In this document: positions 11,339 through 23,662 of the stretch, piece after piece
Layout of the letters: each line of letters begins with the position of its first letter
How positions within the stretch are numbered: position 1 is the first letter of the stretch
Origin: Hansfordia pulvinata
Taxonomy: Eukaryota > Ascomycota > Sordariomycetes > Xylariales
Direction: 5' to 3'
DNA: 64,000 nucleotides
NCBI GenBank assembly: GCA_006538405.1
Contig: BJKQ01000014.1
Span: 434,001-498,000 of the forward strand
Translations under genes and position numbers: made by a program
Notes under the pieces: model-generated
What the model was told of the DNA's origin: nothing
Database searches by the model: none
What the model saw: only the letters and a program-made list of their open reading frames with translations

Positions 11339-14300
11339 GGCTCTTGGGCCGAGGGTGTCAAGATTCGAGCTAGGTAAGCATGGGCAGGATTTTTAGATGG
11401 TCGAGTGCGAAAAGGCGAGCATGAAGATAGTCGATCGCGGGGAGTTTGAACGAGTAATCGAGCCGAGCGCGCACGCGGCTCTTGAGACCTTGGCTTGGCC
11501 GTGGAGGCCGGGCAAAGCACAGCCTTTTGCGCCTGGTTCGGAGGGTGACAGAGGGGTCGGGACGACGGCGACGTTGACAGTGCTGGCGACTGCGGCTATG
11601 TCGACGGGCTGGTTGGCGCGGCGCACGAGATGCGCGAGTATCGGGATAGCAAGACGAAGCTGCTGGCAGGGTCCACAGGTCTGCCGCTGACGATGGGCCG
11701 ACGGGCAACCAGACCTTTGCGGGTGCGCTGGCCGAGTGCGGGATGGCAACGAGAGCGATGTAGGTCGAGGTGTCTCTTCGGTTGTCTCAGAAGTCAAAAG
11801 GTATGGAACAGGCCAGGGTCGCCGGCGCAGACGGGGGTAAAACCAGGCTAAGGCGAGGCGTGGGCGAGTGTGGCGTGGCAGCGTGGCAGCGTGGCGTGGC
11901 GATGGAGGTGATGGGAGCGACGTTGTCAACTATCGCGATCCTCCAGGTTGGTTGGAGGTGGGCAGGCACGGCTGGCCAGCGGGTCTGGGCAGGCAGTTGC
12001 ACGTCGATCGATCATTTGGTGGGCATCACCCACCATTGATCCATCCAGCGGAGGTGCCGGTACAAGTCCCCGTACCCAGGCGGGACTTAATACGACCTAC
12101 GGACATGTACATAAAGTGCAACTATAGGTGGGATACCTGCACGGAGCAGAGATGGGCAGTACCTCATCTCGCGCTGTACTCGATGCAGTACGGATAGCAT
12201 CAGTCTGATGTCCACGGGTGTGTCTCAGCCCATACCGGGACCTGGTCGCCTCGTACTGCACATAGGTATGTACCTGATGCGGCGCTATCGTACATGTATG
12301 TACTGCCCACAAAATGGACATATCTCTGTCATTCATTCAACTTGAACTCTTCTCTCATTAGGTAGATATCTGACCTACACGACCTGGGAATTCGGCCACA
12401 TCGAGGTACGAGTACACGATGATTTCGTCTCGCCTCTGCTAGATCATTGCGACTCAATATCACACGAGGGTATCGCTCCTCAGCGACTTCGCAGAGTCGA
12501 CTTTCCCATCTGCAGGAGACCACCCATTGTTGAGTCTGCGCGTGCGCACTCGTAGGTACTTTTTACGGAGCGCTTGCTCCGCGTTGGTCAGGTACCTAAG
12601 CCTGTACCCTACATGTAGGTACCGCGACCACTGATGGAATGGAAGTACTTTTATGGACTTCTCACTCTACGCGTGCTGCTGTCGGGACTGGCGACCTGGG
12701 ATCTGCGTGGGTGCTATGACCTCAAGGCATAGAAGTAGAAGGCTTCTGATGCCAACATTGAACGTTCCATCATATGACAGCAAGTCCTGCAGCGATCATG
12801 CACGGCTCGTGGGCTTTCCAGTCCCGTACGTGCTTCGTACATGCAATCGACGCGAGCCGGCCCTCGACGCCAACCCGGACAGTCGGCCGGCTTGCAGGTG
12901 TCGTAGCCTCTGTGATGGATGTCCTCCGGGTTGGGCGGCGATCGGCGCCCTGGCCCCTCCAGACACATGGATCAGAACAAGGGCATGGTTGAGAGAAGGC
13001 CTGGGTGGAGGTTGACGGAGTACGCGTACGGAGTACTCGTGATATTCTGTCTGCCTCCAGTGCCTCCAACCAAGAGTTCTCGTACGGAAGACACTCCGAG
13101 TTTGAAAATATTGACACGGACCCACGATGTCCCTTTGAAAGCTTCCCGCGCTCTGCAACGCGCGCGCGCGCGCACACACACGCACGCAAATGCACTCCAT
13201 GACTGACGACTCCCGCCCGCACTTCCGCCCGCGCGGACCTTTTATTAACTGGTTCAAGCATGACGGGCGGACGGTCGGTCGGTCCGCAGAAAACCACAGG
13301 AATCCGACTTGGACCAGTGCCTGCCGGCATGGCCGTGTGCCGCTCCTGTGCATGTGGAAGCAGGTGGCGTCACAAGCATAGCTCTCAGGGCGTCGGCGCG
13401 CCTGATTCAGCGCTGATCGCTGGGATCAACACGCCGGCTGCCGCTGTCCTCTGGTCCGGGTACCCGTACAAGCTGGCGATTCGCAAAACACTTGCCAGCG
13501 TAGATACCTGTCTCTGGTCAGGATGCGCGGACGGCCAGCCTTCGCACTCACCCGAGTAGTGGAGGCATATTCCCACGGTAAAACCCAGCGTCGCGGCTTT
13601 GCGAGTTTGCGAGTTGCTGGAGTTGTAAAGTGAAAATTCCTGCATGTGCGCAGGGCAAACGCTGTGCCCTGATACCCCGTGTGGCTCTACAGCGAGAGTT
13701 CATCAGCCATGATGAATCGCATGTGAACTCTTCATGGGTAAAGCCTCGTCCTTTCTCGCCAGTTACGCCCATTGCGCTACCCGCGGGTCCAAGACGAGGT
13801 TGTGAACCGAACCTGATTGCGGACCGAATCGGGTCGACTTGCCTGGCGGGGCAGACGATGACAACAGCAGCCGGGGGCACTCAACCAGACGATGAGCGGA
13901 TGCACATACAGCGGCAGCGAACGGCCATAGGCATGAAAATGAAACCCAGGCTTGCTTGTCATGGCCGCCGCACAATCACATCGACACGTCACGGACAAGG
14001 ATAGGCTATGTATGGTAAAGAAAACTAGGAATCATAATGCCTGTCAGACGTCTCTCGTCGCTTTCCCCAGCCGCGCGCCCGAAGGCAGACCGCAGACTCG
14101 GGGACGTTGTCATCACCACTCTCTGCACGGCGGAGCGAGTCCGCCGCCGCCTCGCAAACGAGGCCGACCGAGAGTACCCAGCAAGCTGGGCTGCTTCACA
14201 ACAGCAACGGAGATATCGATCATCAACCAGGGAGGGCTGTGTAGCTCTTGTGAGGAACACAGAGGTGACGATTTCCTTTAGAAATGATTCTTCGGGTACG

Positions 14301-15064
14301 ACCACATACAGAACAGAAGGAAGAAAAGTCAAGATGGACGGCAGGGCGGCGAGGGTCTTATACATGCCGGGCGGTGAATGTCCAGCAGGGCGGTCAGGCG
14401 CGCACCGCGTCGCCGGGGCAGATCCGCCATGCGGGTTGGCGATTCTGCCGGGCACACAGCGGCTACAGGGGGGGGCGTAGGGCCTGACGAGTACGATCCA
14501 TTACTACATGTACTCGCACTACGGCGGGTCGGCGACCGTTGGCGGGTGCAGCCGGAGGTGGCGCCTCCACTCCACGGGCTGCCCCTCCACGCCCTTGTTC
14601 GTCGCGCTGGCGGGTGGGTCCACTGGAGGAGCCTCACGAATGCTCGCACGCGTCGAATCGGATAGCTGTACAGGGGTACTGGTACTCCCTGCGATCCTCT
14701 AAAGCTGGCTTTCTAGGGGCCGGCCCGCCTGTGTCGTGTAGCTGTTGCTGCGGAAGACGGGGCCTAGCCTCGACGCGGCTTGTACAGTACATATCTATTC
14801 GGGTACCCAGGCACCTCGCGTACGCGGACGCGTTAATGGGGTCGGCTCGACTGGGAGAGAGTATGGGCACAGATCATGAACCACCTAATAACTCGGAGGT
14901 ACTGGCCGGATGTCGTACATCCACCTCAACGAGCCCACACTTGCGTCTTCATGTCAGCGGAGCGGCCGTCCAGCCTCTCCCCACGAGCATGCACGACACC
15001 CAAATGAACACTATCGAGCATTGATATCTGCCTCTCCGATTCTGTGAATCGTCCTCTCCCGCCC
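11339..15064. other. Divergent intergenic region between ssk2 and sld3, no supported gene
   Basis: Frames on either strand are short or low complexity. The 178-codon minus-strand frame at 11393-11929 lies in the probable ssk2 5' leader and looks like an upstream frame rather than a gene. Contains one TACGAGTAC copy (12407-12415), a GAGTACTCGT copy (13031-13040), several TAGGTACC-type sites near 12595-12620 and a short CG/CA alternating tract (13161-13190). Confidence 0.6.
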
Positions 15065-18000
15065 ATGACTTCCCAGCCTGCGGGCGCCGACGCGACGCGT
15101 CCCGTCTCCGCAGGCGCTGCCGTATCGACTTCCGCATTGGCATCGCCATCGGCCTCAAACTCGACCCCGGCCTCGGCGCCAGCTCGCCGCCACCTGCCCG
15201 CCGACGACACGCCCATCCGCTCAGTCCCGCTCTCGGACGCCCGCCTGAACGATGACTCCTCCCTGCTGTTCTCCTCCTCCCAAGGCAGGAAGCGCAAGCA
15301 CCACGCCTACGCCATGGATGACCTCAAGCCGTCCATTGTCGTCAAGCCACACCCCCCCTCTCTCACCGCTAAGCCTCGCTCGCTCCAGCCTCTCATGCTC
15401 CTACCCAGGGAGCACCTGCAGCTGTCCTTCCTCAACCTGGTTTCGCCCCGTGGCGCCTTTGAGCCCTCGCCCATGAACCTGTACGAGTCGTCCGTCAAGA
15501 TTCTCGACCTCGAAAGCCGTGTCGGCGCCCGCCCAGTGGTTCTCGTCGCCAGGCTCGACGCGGATAAATCCGTCTATGTCCTCGAGCGCCAATCGAATAC
15601 TCTCTACTCCCTGTGCCAGCTAGGGGCCTGGGTCCAGCTCCCCGCCCTCGCCGAGCTCTCTACCGCATGCCGCCTTCATCTCGTCAGCCCGAAACACCAC
15701 GCCCCCGCCGCCTCGGCCGATTCCCAGCCCACGGAAACCCCGCATACTCACAAGGAGAACAAGAAGCGAAGGCTTGCCATTGAAGCGATCCAATCTCTCG
15801 TCAAGCGTCCTACCAGGTCTGCTTCCGTTTCCGGGCTCTGCCAGCCCACCGACGTTTCTCAAGCATCTTCACTCCCCACGGCAGAGTCTCATTCACAGGA
15901 ATCGTTGGGGGGCGCACCAGCCCAGGCGGCTACGACACAAGCCTCTGTCGGCCCCGAGGCAGAGCCCCAGATCTCATCTACAACCACTCAGCCCGAGGAC
16001 TCCCTGGTTCAGCCTACGGCGGATAACATTTTCGAAAACATCCGCAACCAGTATATGGAAGTGCTGTATCACTCCATGGTGGGTCCATCTCTGATCCCTT
16101 GGTGTATGGTGTACGAAACGTTGGCTAACAAGACTCCAGGGCTCTCTGGCATACTTCGCAAAGGGGCCTCTCTCGCGCGCTCGCGCCGCTTTTCACCTCG
16201 ACTGCGACTCGACGCTTGAGATGAACGACCTGGTCGATTTCCTCAAGGGCCTCGTCCTCACCACGGTCCAAATCGACAAGAAGTACCGGGAGACGTTGCC
16301 GGAGATCATCGTCAAGATGAAGACTACTGTTGCGGACTCTGATGACGAGCAGGCGGCCAACAAGCCCAAGAAGAGAAAATCCAAGAAGGTCAAACTTGGC
16401 AAAGACAGCTTATACCCTTTGGAGGACGACCACGCTCGCAGGTGGTGGACTGTGCACAAGCCGCGGGCCAAGGATGACGAGGAGACGATGACGACGACTG
16501 ACCCGCAGGCGGAGATGAGAGCCCAACTCTCCATTCTACGGTCCAGGGAGACCCAGCTGCAAATGATTCTCATTCTGGAGATTCTAGCTCTTGAACCCTT
16601 GCTGAGTTCTGAGAACGATCTCCCGGGCTTGCCCGGTGCCAATCAGACGCCCTGCTCCAAACAAACACCTCCCAGGAAGCGCAGCAAGCACAACTTCCCC
16701 TTTCTTCTGGAGGTCAGTGCTGATCGCCTGTGCATCTGGCAATCGACCGCCCTGGACGAGATCAAGCTTGTGGACGAAAGCCAGGCCAGCGAGGTCGCGA
16801 TGGCGCAGAAGTCTCTGAGACCTACGTCAGACCCTCTCAAAGATTTCTGCGTCGATATCATCATGCCTTTGTTAGTTCTACCGCCACGTCTCGTGTTGCC
16901 GAACCACTGTGATGACTGACCCTTTCCAGCTTTTCTGCTCGCCTACCGGAGCAATGCGACTCGATCAACCGCAAACTGGGCGGGCCGGTCCTGAAATCGC
17001 CTCGCAAGTCGAGGCCCAAGAAGCAGGAGGCCACGTCGAAAACCAAGTCGAAGCCAGGTACAGAGATGAAACGAGCGGCCCCATCAAAACCCAAGAACCT
17101 GGAATCCCTGTTCACCAAGGAGACTGAACGTCACCGGCGGAGCATGTCTCGAGGTCCCGGGGGGTGATTGCCTTGATGCGATCCGTCACGACCCCAATGC
17201 TCAAACGTGAGGGCAGCGAGCCGGCTTCCATGACGAGCATTCCGCGGGGCGACTCGTCTGACCACACTGCTTCCCGTCCTTCTTCGGCCAGTACTACTAA
17301 GCGTAAGACGGAGGAAAAGGCCAAGAAAGAGGCTCAGGTTCAAGCCGAGTTGCAGGACGCAATCAACGGTCTGCGGAAGCCCAACCGAGAGGTCGTCGGC
17401 AAGGCTTTGGCGGAGGCTACAGAGAGGCGAGCAACCACCAGCTTGTCATCTCTGCGAAGTAAGTCTATGCGGCCCGGCCTCGGATTGCCTGCAAGAGCTG
17501 AGCTAACCCTTGGTTTTCAGAATCCAAGAAGCCTGTGCAGCACACCCGAGTCCCGAATGTCGTCAAGGCGACGCCTGTCGGGACCCGATTCCGCGATGCC
17601 TTCGCCAAGACTGGATATGGCCAGCCGATGGACTCGCGTCAAGGAGAAACCGTCGAGATGGGCCTGCCCGTGCCCTCATCGGCTTCACGGATTTTCTCAT
17701 CTGGTCCTCGGAAGCGCAGCTTCCGCGAAGCGGCCATTGATGAGGATGGTGAAGAATTTGGCGAATTGCCGACCCCCAAGAAAAGGGACGAGAAGGACAT
17801 GGTTGGCGCAACTCCGGCGAAGCCCGCGCCGAGCCTGCGGCGGTTCAACACGGATTCTTTGGCCGTTTCCGGGTACAACGACGATGCCCCCATCTTGGCT
17901 TCGTCTCCGGTCTTTGCGCGTACGAATCCGCAGCCAGCGTTTTTCGCCCGAGGCACGCTGAGTCACCGGGACAGCGGCATCGGCATGCCGTCGTCGCCAT

Positions 18001-18278
18001 CCCGTGGCGGACCTGACGGTCTGGCCGAGACGCCCGTCAAGTCACGAGCGGGCGCCGGAGTAGGCACGGTCAAGGCAGTGCCTCTGCCTCTGCCGCGGTC
18101 AGTGGCTGGCACGCCATCCAAGAGGGCAGCGACGCAGCACCAGGCCACTGACGAGGGGGTGTTTGTATCCGACAAGACGTCTTCTGTTGCTGTCAGCTCG
18201 ACGGCGGCCGAGGCTCCGCGCCGGGTGTCTATATTCGAGCGCCTGGGGTGGGATGACGACTTTGACGAGTTGGCTTAG
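15065..18278 (+). CDS. sld3: DNA replication initiation factor Sld3
   Basis: Sld3 loads Cdc45 on origin-bound Mcm2-7 and, when phosphorylated by CDK, binds Dpb11. ATG 15065. Exons 15065-16078, 16140-16870, 16930-17458 and 17521-18278. Introns 16079-16139 (GCTAAC branch), 16871-16929 (CTGAC) and 17459-17520 (GCTAAC), all ending in CAG. The family signature crosses the first junction: EVLYHSM then GSLAYFAKGPLSRARAAF, followed by DLVDFLKGLVLTTVQIDKKY. Basic patches (KPKKRKSKK; PRKSRPKKQ) suit a nuclear protein. The C-terminal part has many S/T-P sites (PTPKK, ATPAK, ETPVK, GTPSKR) that could be CDK targets (inference). In exon 3 the frame ends at TGA 17165-17167 right after a six-G run (17159-17164), while coding continues in the -1 frame with VIALMRSVTTPMLKREG. 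One extra G restores a 1010-residue protein, and the exon sum is then an exact multiple of three. Confidence 0.9.
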
Positions 18279-19514
18279 ACAATTGCGAAATTGCGCGGGC
18301 TACGTGGGTGCCATTTGCGAAATCTGGTCATTTCGGTTCAAAAGTTCTGGGCTACATACATGACGAGCATGACCCGGCAGATCCATGCGCTTACTTGGAT
18401 GGCCACGACGGGGACAGGGTTTGATTGCTTGCTTGCCGGCTTTATGACAACAGGAGCACTAACATGATGAGCTCGGCGTTACGATGGGTGTTTTAGGCTT
18501 TTGTTTTAGTCTTGTGTTTCCCCCGTCTTCCCCCCCGTCTTCCCTATGCATTGCTTTCCTCTTGGCGTGGCGTTTTGGAGTCATCATTGACGCATTCTCT
18601 CCTGGGTTTTTCGATTGCGTCACCTTTGGTTGGAGGCGGGTGGGTGAACCCGCCGGGGGGAAGGGGTTGGGCTGGAGTGGCATTATAACGTTCCGGGATC
18701 GCGGTGTTATACTTTGCAACATGGCTTAGCTCGGCATGAAGAATCGTTCCTCTCGACGCGAAATGACTGCCATGATTGCTGGGAAGGGTTACATGACAAC
18801 ACGTCGAATCTTGAATCCGGTCCAGCTCCGAGACGTTTTCGACCTGGGCGGTTTCCATAGAAGCTAAACCAATACGGCCCTGGGGTCATGTCTACGATTA
18901 CCGCCTTGGCCTGTCCATTGCTGCGTGAACATTGCCACTGAGGCCAACATGCCGTCTCGTGGTGCTGTGCCATGGGGGGGTGTAGTGCCAAGGATGTCGG
19001 GCGATCGAGAGCAAAGGTCCAGGGCAGTCGATCTTGAGTTTGAGTGGCCACGGCGGCACAGCGAATGAGGGCGTGGGGAGGGGGCGGTGATGGCCAATGC
19101 CGTCCGTGTCCCTCCTGAGGACCGCGCGGACCCGGAATCCCGAGTTTTGATTTTTCGGGGTCGTCGCGAGTCTTGCCTGCGTCTCCCCGATTGGGCAGTG
19201 TGTATACTCCAGTCGTACGCGGAGGTGGAGGGAGGGCGCGCCTCATCAGATGGCGAATCTGCCGTGCTTTGATATTTCTCGTGATGGGGAAAGGCCCCCC
19301 CCCCCCCCCCGGCCCTGCGCGCCGTCGCATTCACATCATTGCGGATTATACCTGCTACGCCCCCCTCTTCGCTCGGACGGGAAGCAGCACGCACCACTCA
19401 CCTCGTACGGGAGCCGCCTTTGGGGCAGGGAGGGCCAGGGCGGAGGTGTGATGAGGTATGGGGCTCTCCCCCATTCTCCGGGGTACTCGTACCAGGGCCG
19501 TGAGGGCCTCGGAC

Positions 19515-19517
<3 letters not shown>

Positions 19518-19547
<30 letters not shown>
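19518..19547. repeat. (GA)n microsatellite
   Basis: Uninterrupted GA dinucleotide tract of about 30 bases. Confidence 0.95.
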
Positions 19548-19550
<3 letters not shown>

Positions 19551-19857
19551 AACCCCACAAACTCCAACCAGCGCCCCCGGTCCTGAGCGGGAGGGGACCG
19601 GGTGGTGGGCAAAGCATTGAAGCAAGCCGTCCTCCGTCCGTCTGTTCGTCCGACGAGACTCTTGCCAGCCATGCCATGGCAATTAAACGCGCACTGCTTC
19701 TCCATCTCCCATCTTCGTCTTCGGCATTTGGCAGAGGGCAACCCCGAAAAGCCCAATGATGCCCCTCCCCCCCTTGTCCGGTTTATGCGGGGTACATGTA
19801 TACGTTATGTGGGATATGAAAGGCTTATTGTGGTGGTGGTGGTGGTGCTGCTGCTGT

Positions 19858-19890
19858 AACGCAACGCAACGCAACGCAACGCGACGCAAC
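19858..19890. repeat. (AACGC)n pentanucleotide tandem repeat
   Basis: About six AACGC units, one varied to GACGC, directly after a GGT/GCT trinucleotide tract (19830-19856). Confidence 0.9.
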
Positions 19891-20382
19891 AAGTGACCCC
19901 ATTCATTTCCGAGGCAGGCTGGGCAAGGAGAGGAACAAGCGGGGGAGAGGAGGTGAGCATGAGCATGAGCATGAGCGATGCATCCCCATACGAGAGAAAT
20001 GGCCCATTCTATCCCATGCCTTGTTTGCGCCCCCCCCTCCTTCTTCCTCCCCTCGGCAGACGGATTTCCCACTCTTCTCCGCGCCGCGCGGGTGCCAGAA
20101 CTTGTTTATCTGACGAGTGGCGGGGAGGGGGGGTTGGTCCCCAGAACCAGAACGGGAGCGAGCTCCGGGGCAAAGCTCTCTGAGGGGGCCGCCGACACTT
20201 GATTTTGGAATGGTTCTGGGCTGTGCCTTGCCTTTATTGACGAGCGAGATCGGTCGGCAGGTCAGCCGAAGAAAGCGCGGGGCAACCCGGGGGGTTTAGC
20301 GGAGTCGCCAAGTCGCCGCGGAAGACCCGGGCATCGGGGAAGGGGAAGGGGGAAACATGGGGGGAAATTGGGGGCCAGCCAG

Positions 20383-20383
20383 C

Positions 20384-20444
<61 letters not shown>
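20383..20444. repeat. (CT)n microsatellite
   Basis: CT dinucleotide tract of about 62 bases with one TTT interruption. A purine-strand GAG trinucleotide tract follows at 20530-20554. Confidence 0.95.
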
Positions 20445-20447
<3 letters not shown>

Positions 20448-20887
20448 TTCTCTCGCGTGTCTCAATGGTTCGTCCACCAGCAGGAGATAGTAAAAGAGTG
20501 ACAACAGTATAGGACAACGACCTAGAAAGAGGAGGAGGAGGAGGAGGAGGAGGAGATCAGAAAAGAACAAGACACCAAAGCGTGGAGATGAGCCGGGGTG
20601 CGAAAAGAAGGGTGGCCCTCTATTTCCTTGTTGTCAAAGGCTCCCTCCCGATGCGGGCGGGAGCTACTGATGACTGATTCATGAAGGTTCTCACTAACGC
20701 GGGGAGCAAGGACCAATACGGAGAGGGAGTAGAGCGCGTGATCCCGGTCGACCGGTCCACTGAAGCTCGCGCAATGATGCCAGGTAGAGAAAGGTACGTG
20801 ATAAGTAAGCAGGTAATTAATTACTAGGTATACTACCTATACTGAGCCCGCCCACGCTGCCGAGTCTCCTCGGCGGCGCCCGCGCTT

Positions 20888-20912
20888 CATATATATAAAT
20901 ATATATATATGA
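20888..20912 (+). promoter_or_regulatory. TATA-rich element, candidate core promoter of the carboxylesterase gene
   Basis: Alternating TA stretch (CATATATATAAATATATATA and on to ATG) about 270 bases before the esterase start. A second shorter TTATATAAAG at 21169-21178 is too close to ATG 21183 to be its TATA box. Assignment by position and composition only. Confidence 0.35.
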
Positions 20913-21182
20913 TGCCTGCCCGTTTGCCCAGAGAGTGACAGAGAGCGAGAAGGAAGCCCTCGTCGGCGCCCGTCTCGTGCCTGTGCTGTCTGTCTGTCTG
21001 CCTCGTGCACGGCATCGTCTTCCCCCTTCACTCCCCCTTTTCCCCCGGCCTTCTCCGTTCGTTCAGTTCCCATCACACCTCCCGCTTCTTGGGCAACAGC
21101 AACACCAACAAAACCGCGCCCACCCGTCCGTTCGTCCGTTCGTCACCCGTGCCTCTGCCTCCAGGATTTTATATAAAGCACA

Positions 21183-21744
21183 ATGACGCTCCTCGGCCGG
21201 TCCGCCACAGCGGCGGCGTCGGCGGCGGTGGTATTCGCGTGCTGGCTCGCCGCCGCGCCGACCGCCCTCTCGGCCCCGGGTCCGGCTCCGGGTCCGGCCG
21301 TCGTCGGGGTTGTCCCCTCCCACGCCGCCGTCGTCAGCCGCCGCGCCGACGCGCCGACGGTCACGGTCAAGAACGGCACGTACGCCGGCGTCTACAGCGC
21401 CGAGTACGACCAGGACTTTTTCCTGGGCATGCCGTACGCCGAGGTGAGTTTTTTTTTTTTTTTTGTTTTCTTTCGGGGGGGGTCATAACCGACTGGCATA
21501 GATAGACTGGGGAACTGGGTCTAGTAGGTAAACACACACACACACAACCCGGGCTGACAAAGACGACGAAAAAAATACAGAAGGCCGAGCGCTTCACGGT
21601 GGCGCAGCCGCTGAGCAGCTCGTGGGAGGGCACGCGCGACGCGACGGCGTACCCGCCTCACTGCGTCGGGTACGGCAGCGACGACATTGGCTACGAGCTG
21701 AGCGAGGACTGCCTTTACCTCAACGTCATCAGGCCGGCATCGTC

Positions 21745-21777
<33 letters not shown>

Positions 21778-23599
21778 GTCACAGTCTTCCTCCTCATCAT
21801 CATCCCCCCACCGCTCCTCCCCGTGGCCGTCTGGATCCATGGCGGCGGCCTGACGCAAGGGGGCTCGGCGGACGCGCGGTACAACCTCAGCTTCCTGGTC
21901 GGCGAGGCCTCGCGCCGGGGCGACCCCTTGCTGGCCGTCAGCCTCAACTACCGCCTGTCGGCCTACGGCTTCCTGACGGGCGCCGCCGCCCTGGCCGAAG
22001 GGGTCGCCAACAACGGCTTCCGCGACCAGCGCCTCGCCCTGCGCTGGGTCCGCGACAACGTCGCCGCGTTCGGCGGCGACCCGGACCGCGTCACCATCTT
22101 TGGCGAGAGCTCCGGAGCCGAGAGCATGACCGCCCAGGTCCTCGCCTATAACGGTACGTCCAGCACCATTTTTTTTTTGTGTGTCTGTATTTCTAAGGTT
22201 GGGTATTCTTGGGGTGGGGGGCGGGGTTGTTAGGAGGAAGCAAAAAAGAGCAAAGAAAGAAGAAGGAAAGGGGAAAAAAAGGAAAAAAAAAAAAAAAACT
22301 AACGTGGAAATAAAAAACCAGGTCAGCACGATAACCTCTTCCACGGCGTCATCGGCCAGTCCGGCTTCGGGGGCATCCTGTCGCGCTACCCGGGCGGCTT
22401 CAACGCCACCGCCGAGCACCAGCAGGCCTTTGTCGACCTGGTCGGCAACGTGACGTCGTGCTCGGGCATCACCACCGATCCCCACGACGGCGACGACGAC
22501 AACGGCAAGGCCGCCCTGGCCTGCCTGCGCGCCGCGCCCCTCGACGAGCTGCACGCCGCCATCAACGGCACCGCTTCCTCCTCCTCCGCCGGGGTCGGGG
22601 TCGGCCCCTGGGCCCCCGTCCTCGACGGCGACTTCCTCGTCGACCACCCAACGGCCCAGTTCGCCGACGGCCGCTTCGCCCGCGTGCCGCTGCTGGCGGG
22701 CACCAACACCGACGAGGGCACCTCCTTCGGCGCCGCGTACTGGGGCATCAACGACACCGACGTCCTGCGGGAGCGGCTGACCGCCATCCTGGGACCCCGA
22801 TCGCAAGAGACCACCGGAGGCAAGTCGCTCGACGAGCTGGCCGGCGAGATCCTCGACCGCTACCCGGACGACCAGGCCCGGGGCATCCCCTCGCTCGAGG
22901 CCTGGCCCGAGCCCATCACCCCGGACACCCCCGGCGCCGCCCTCTGGGGCCTGCAGTACCGCCGCGTCAACGCCATCGCCGGCGACTTCAGCATGCACTA
23001 CCTGCGCCGCCGCGCCAACCAGGTCTGGGCCGCCGCCGGCCTCAAGAGCTGGGCCTACCGCTTTGATGTCACCGTCAACGGTGTTGAGCGTATGTACCTT
23101 TACCTATTTGTTATTTATCAATTCCTTTTCATTCTCTTCCAGATCCCCATCTCCCTTCTTCTCCTCTCCTACTACTCCAAAGCGAAAGCCCTGTCTCTGA
23201 CTTGCCCCCTCAAAAACAGCATCCGAGTCGGCCTCCCACTTCAAAGAAGTAGCCTTCGTCTTCCACAACCTGCGCGGCGACGGATACAGCCCCGTCAACC
23301 CCCTGGGAGGCGACCTGGCCCCCTCCTACGCCGCCCTCGCCGACGACATATCCGCCGCCTGGATCTCCTTCTTCGCCTCCGGCGACCCCAACCCCGGCAC
23401 CACTGGCACCGGCAGCAGCAGCAGCACCGCCGAGCAAGCAGCAGCAGTCCCCGACTGGCCCGCCTACCAGACCGACAAACCCACGGACATGGTCTGGCAG
23501 ATCGCCGACCGCGGCGGCAGCGTCGTCGAGGCCGACGACTACCGCGAAGACGGCATCCAGTGGTTCATCGACCACTCGCTCGACGTCTTTGGCAACTGA
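21183..23599 (+). CDS. Secreted type-B carboxylesterase/lipase (alpha/beta hydrolase)
   Basis: Hydrolyses carboxylic esters; the substrate cannot be told from sequence. ATG 21183 opens an Ala-rich hydrophobic signal peptide (about residues 1-30), so secretion is likely. Exons 21183-21443, 21581-22153, 22322-23089 and 23220-23599; introns 137, 168 and 130 bp with GT...CAG ends, the first carrying long T and CA tracts and the second long A tracts. Family motifs: SEDCLYLNVIRP, PVAVWIHGGG (oxyanion loop), the nucleophile elbow FGESSGAES with Ser near residue 264, GTNTDEG with the acid residue, and FVFHNLRG with the catalytic His. A (TCA)n tract inserts a serine run between NVIRPA and the oxyanion strand. 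A six-C run (21804-21809) follows, where the frame shifts by -1; one extra C gives a continuous 660-residue enzyme. Strong G/C third-position bias. Confidence 0.9.
21745..21777 (+). repeat. (TCA)n trinucleotide repeat inside esterase exon 2
   Basis: About eleven TCA units, read as serine codons. It sits between two conserved core strands of the hydrolase fold, where relatives have a short variable loop. Confidence 0.9.
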
Positions 23600-23617
23600 G
23601 AACAACGGAGGCCCCCG

Positions 23618-23619
<2 letters not shown>

Positions 23620-23657
<38 letters not shown>
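23620..23657. repeat. (GA)n microsatellite just downstream of the esterase stop
   Basis: GA tract beginning 21 bases after TGA 23597-23599, in the probable 3' UTR. Confidence 0.95.

Positions 23658-23662
<5 letters not shown>

Larger units (their letters stand above)
18279..21182. other. Intergenic region rich in simple repeats, upstream of the carboxylesterase
   Basis: No credible gene. Holds a 16-base C run (19295-19310), a GA tract, an AACGC pentamer tract, a long CT tract and a GAG tract. Part must be the promoter and 5' leader of the rightward esterase. Confidence 0.6.

Noticed and set aside
11393..11929. 178-codon minus-strand frame upstream of ssk2
   Set aside because: Low-complexity Pro/Arg/Ser sequence in the presumed 5' leader; may be an upstream frame, with no evidence for a gene.
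21715..22998. 427-codon minus-strand frame opposite the esterase
   Set aside because: Crosses the esterase introns and the poly-A tract and has no motif; a GC-bias shadow.
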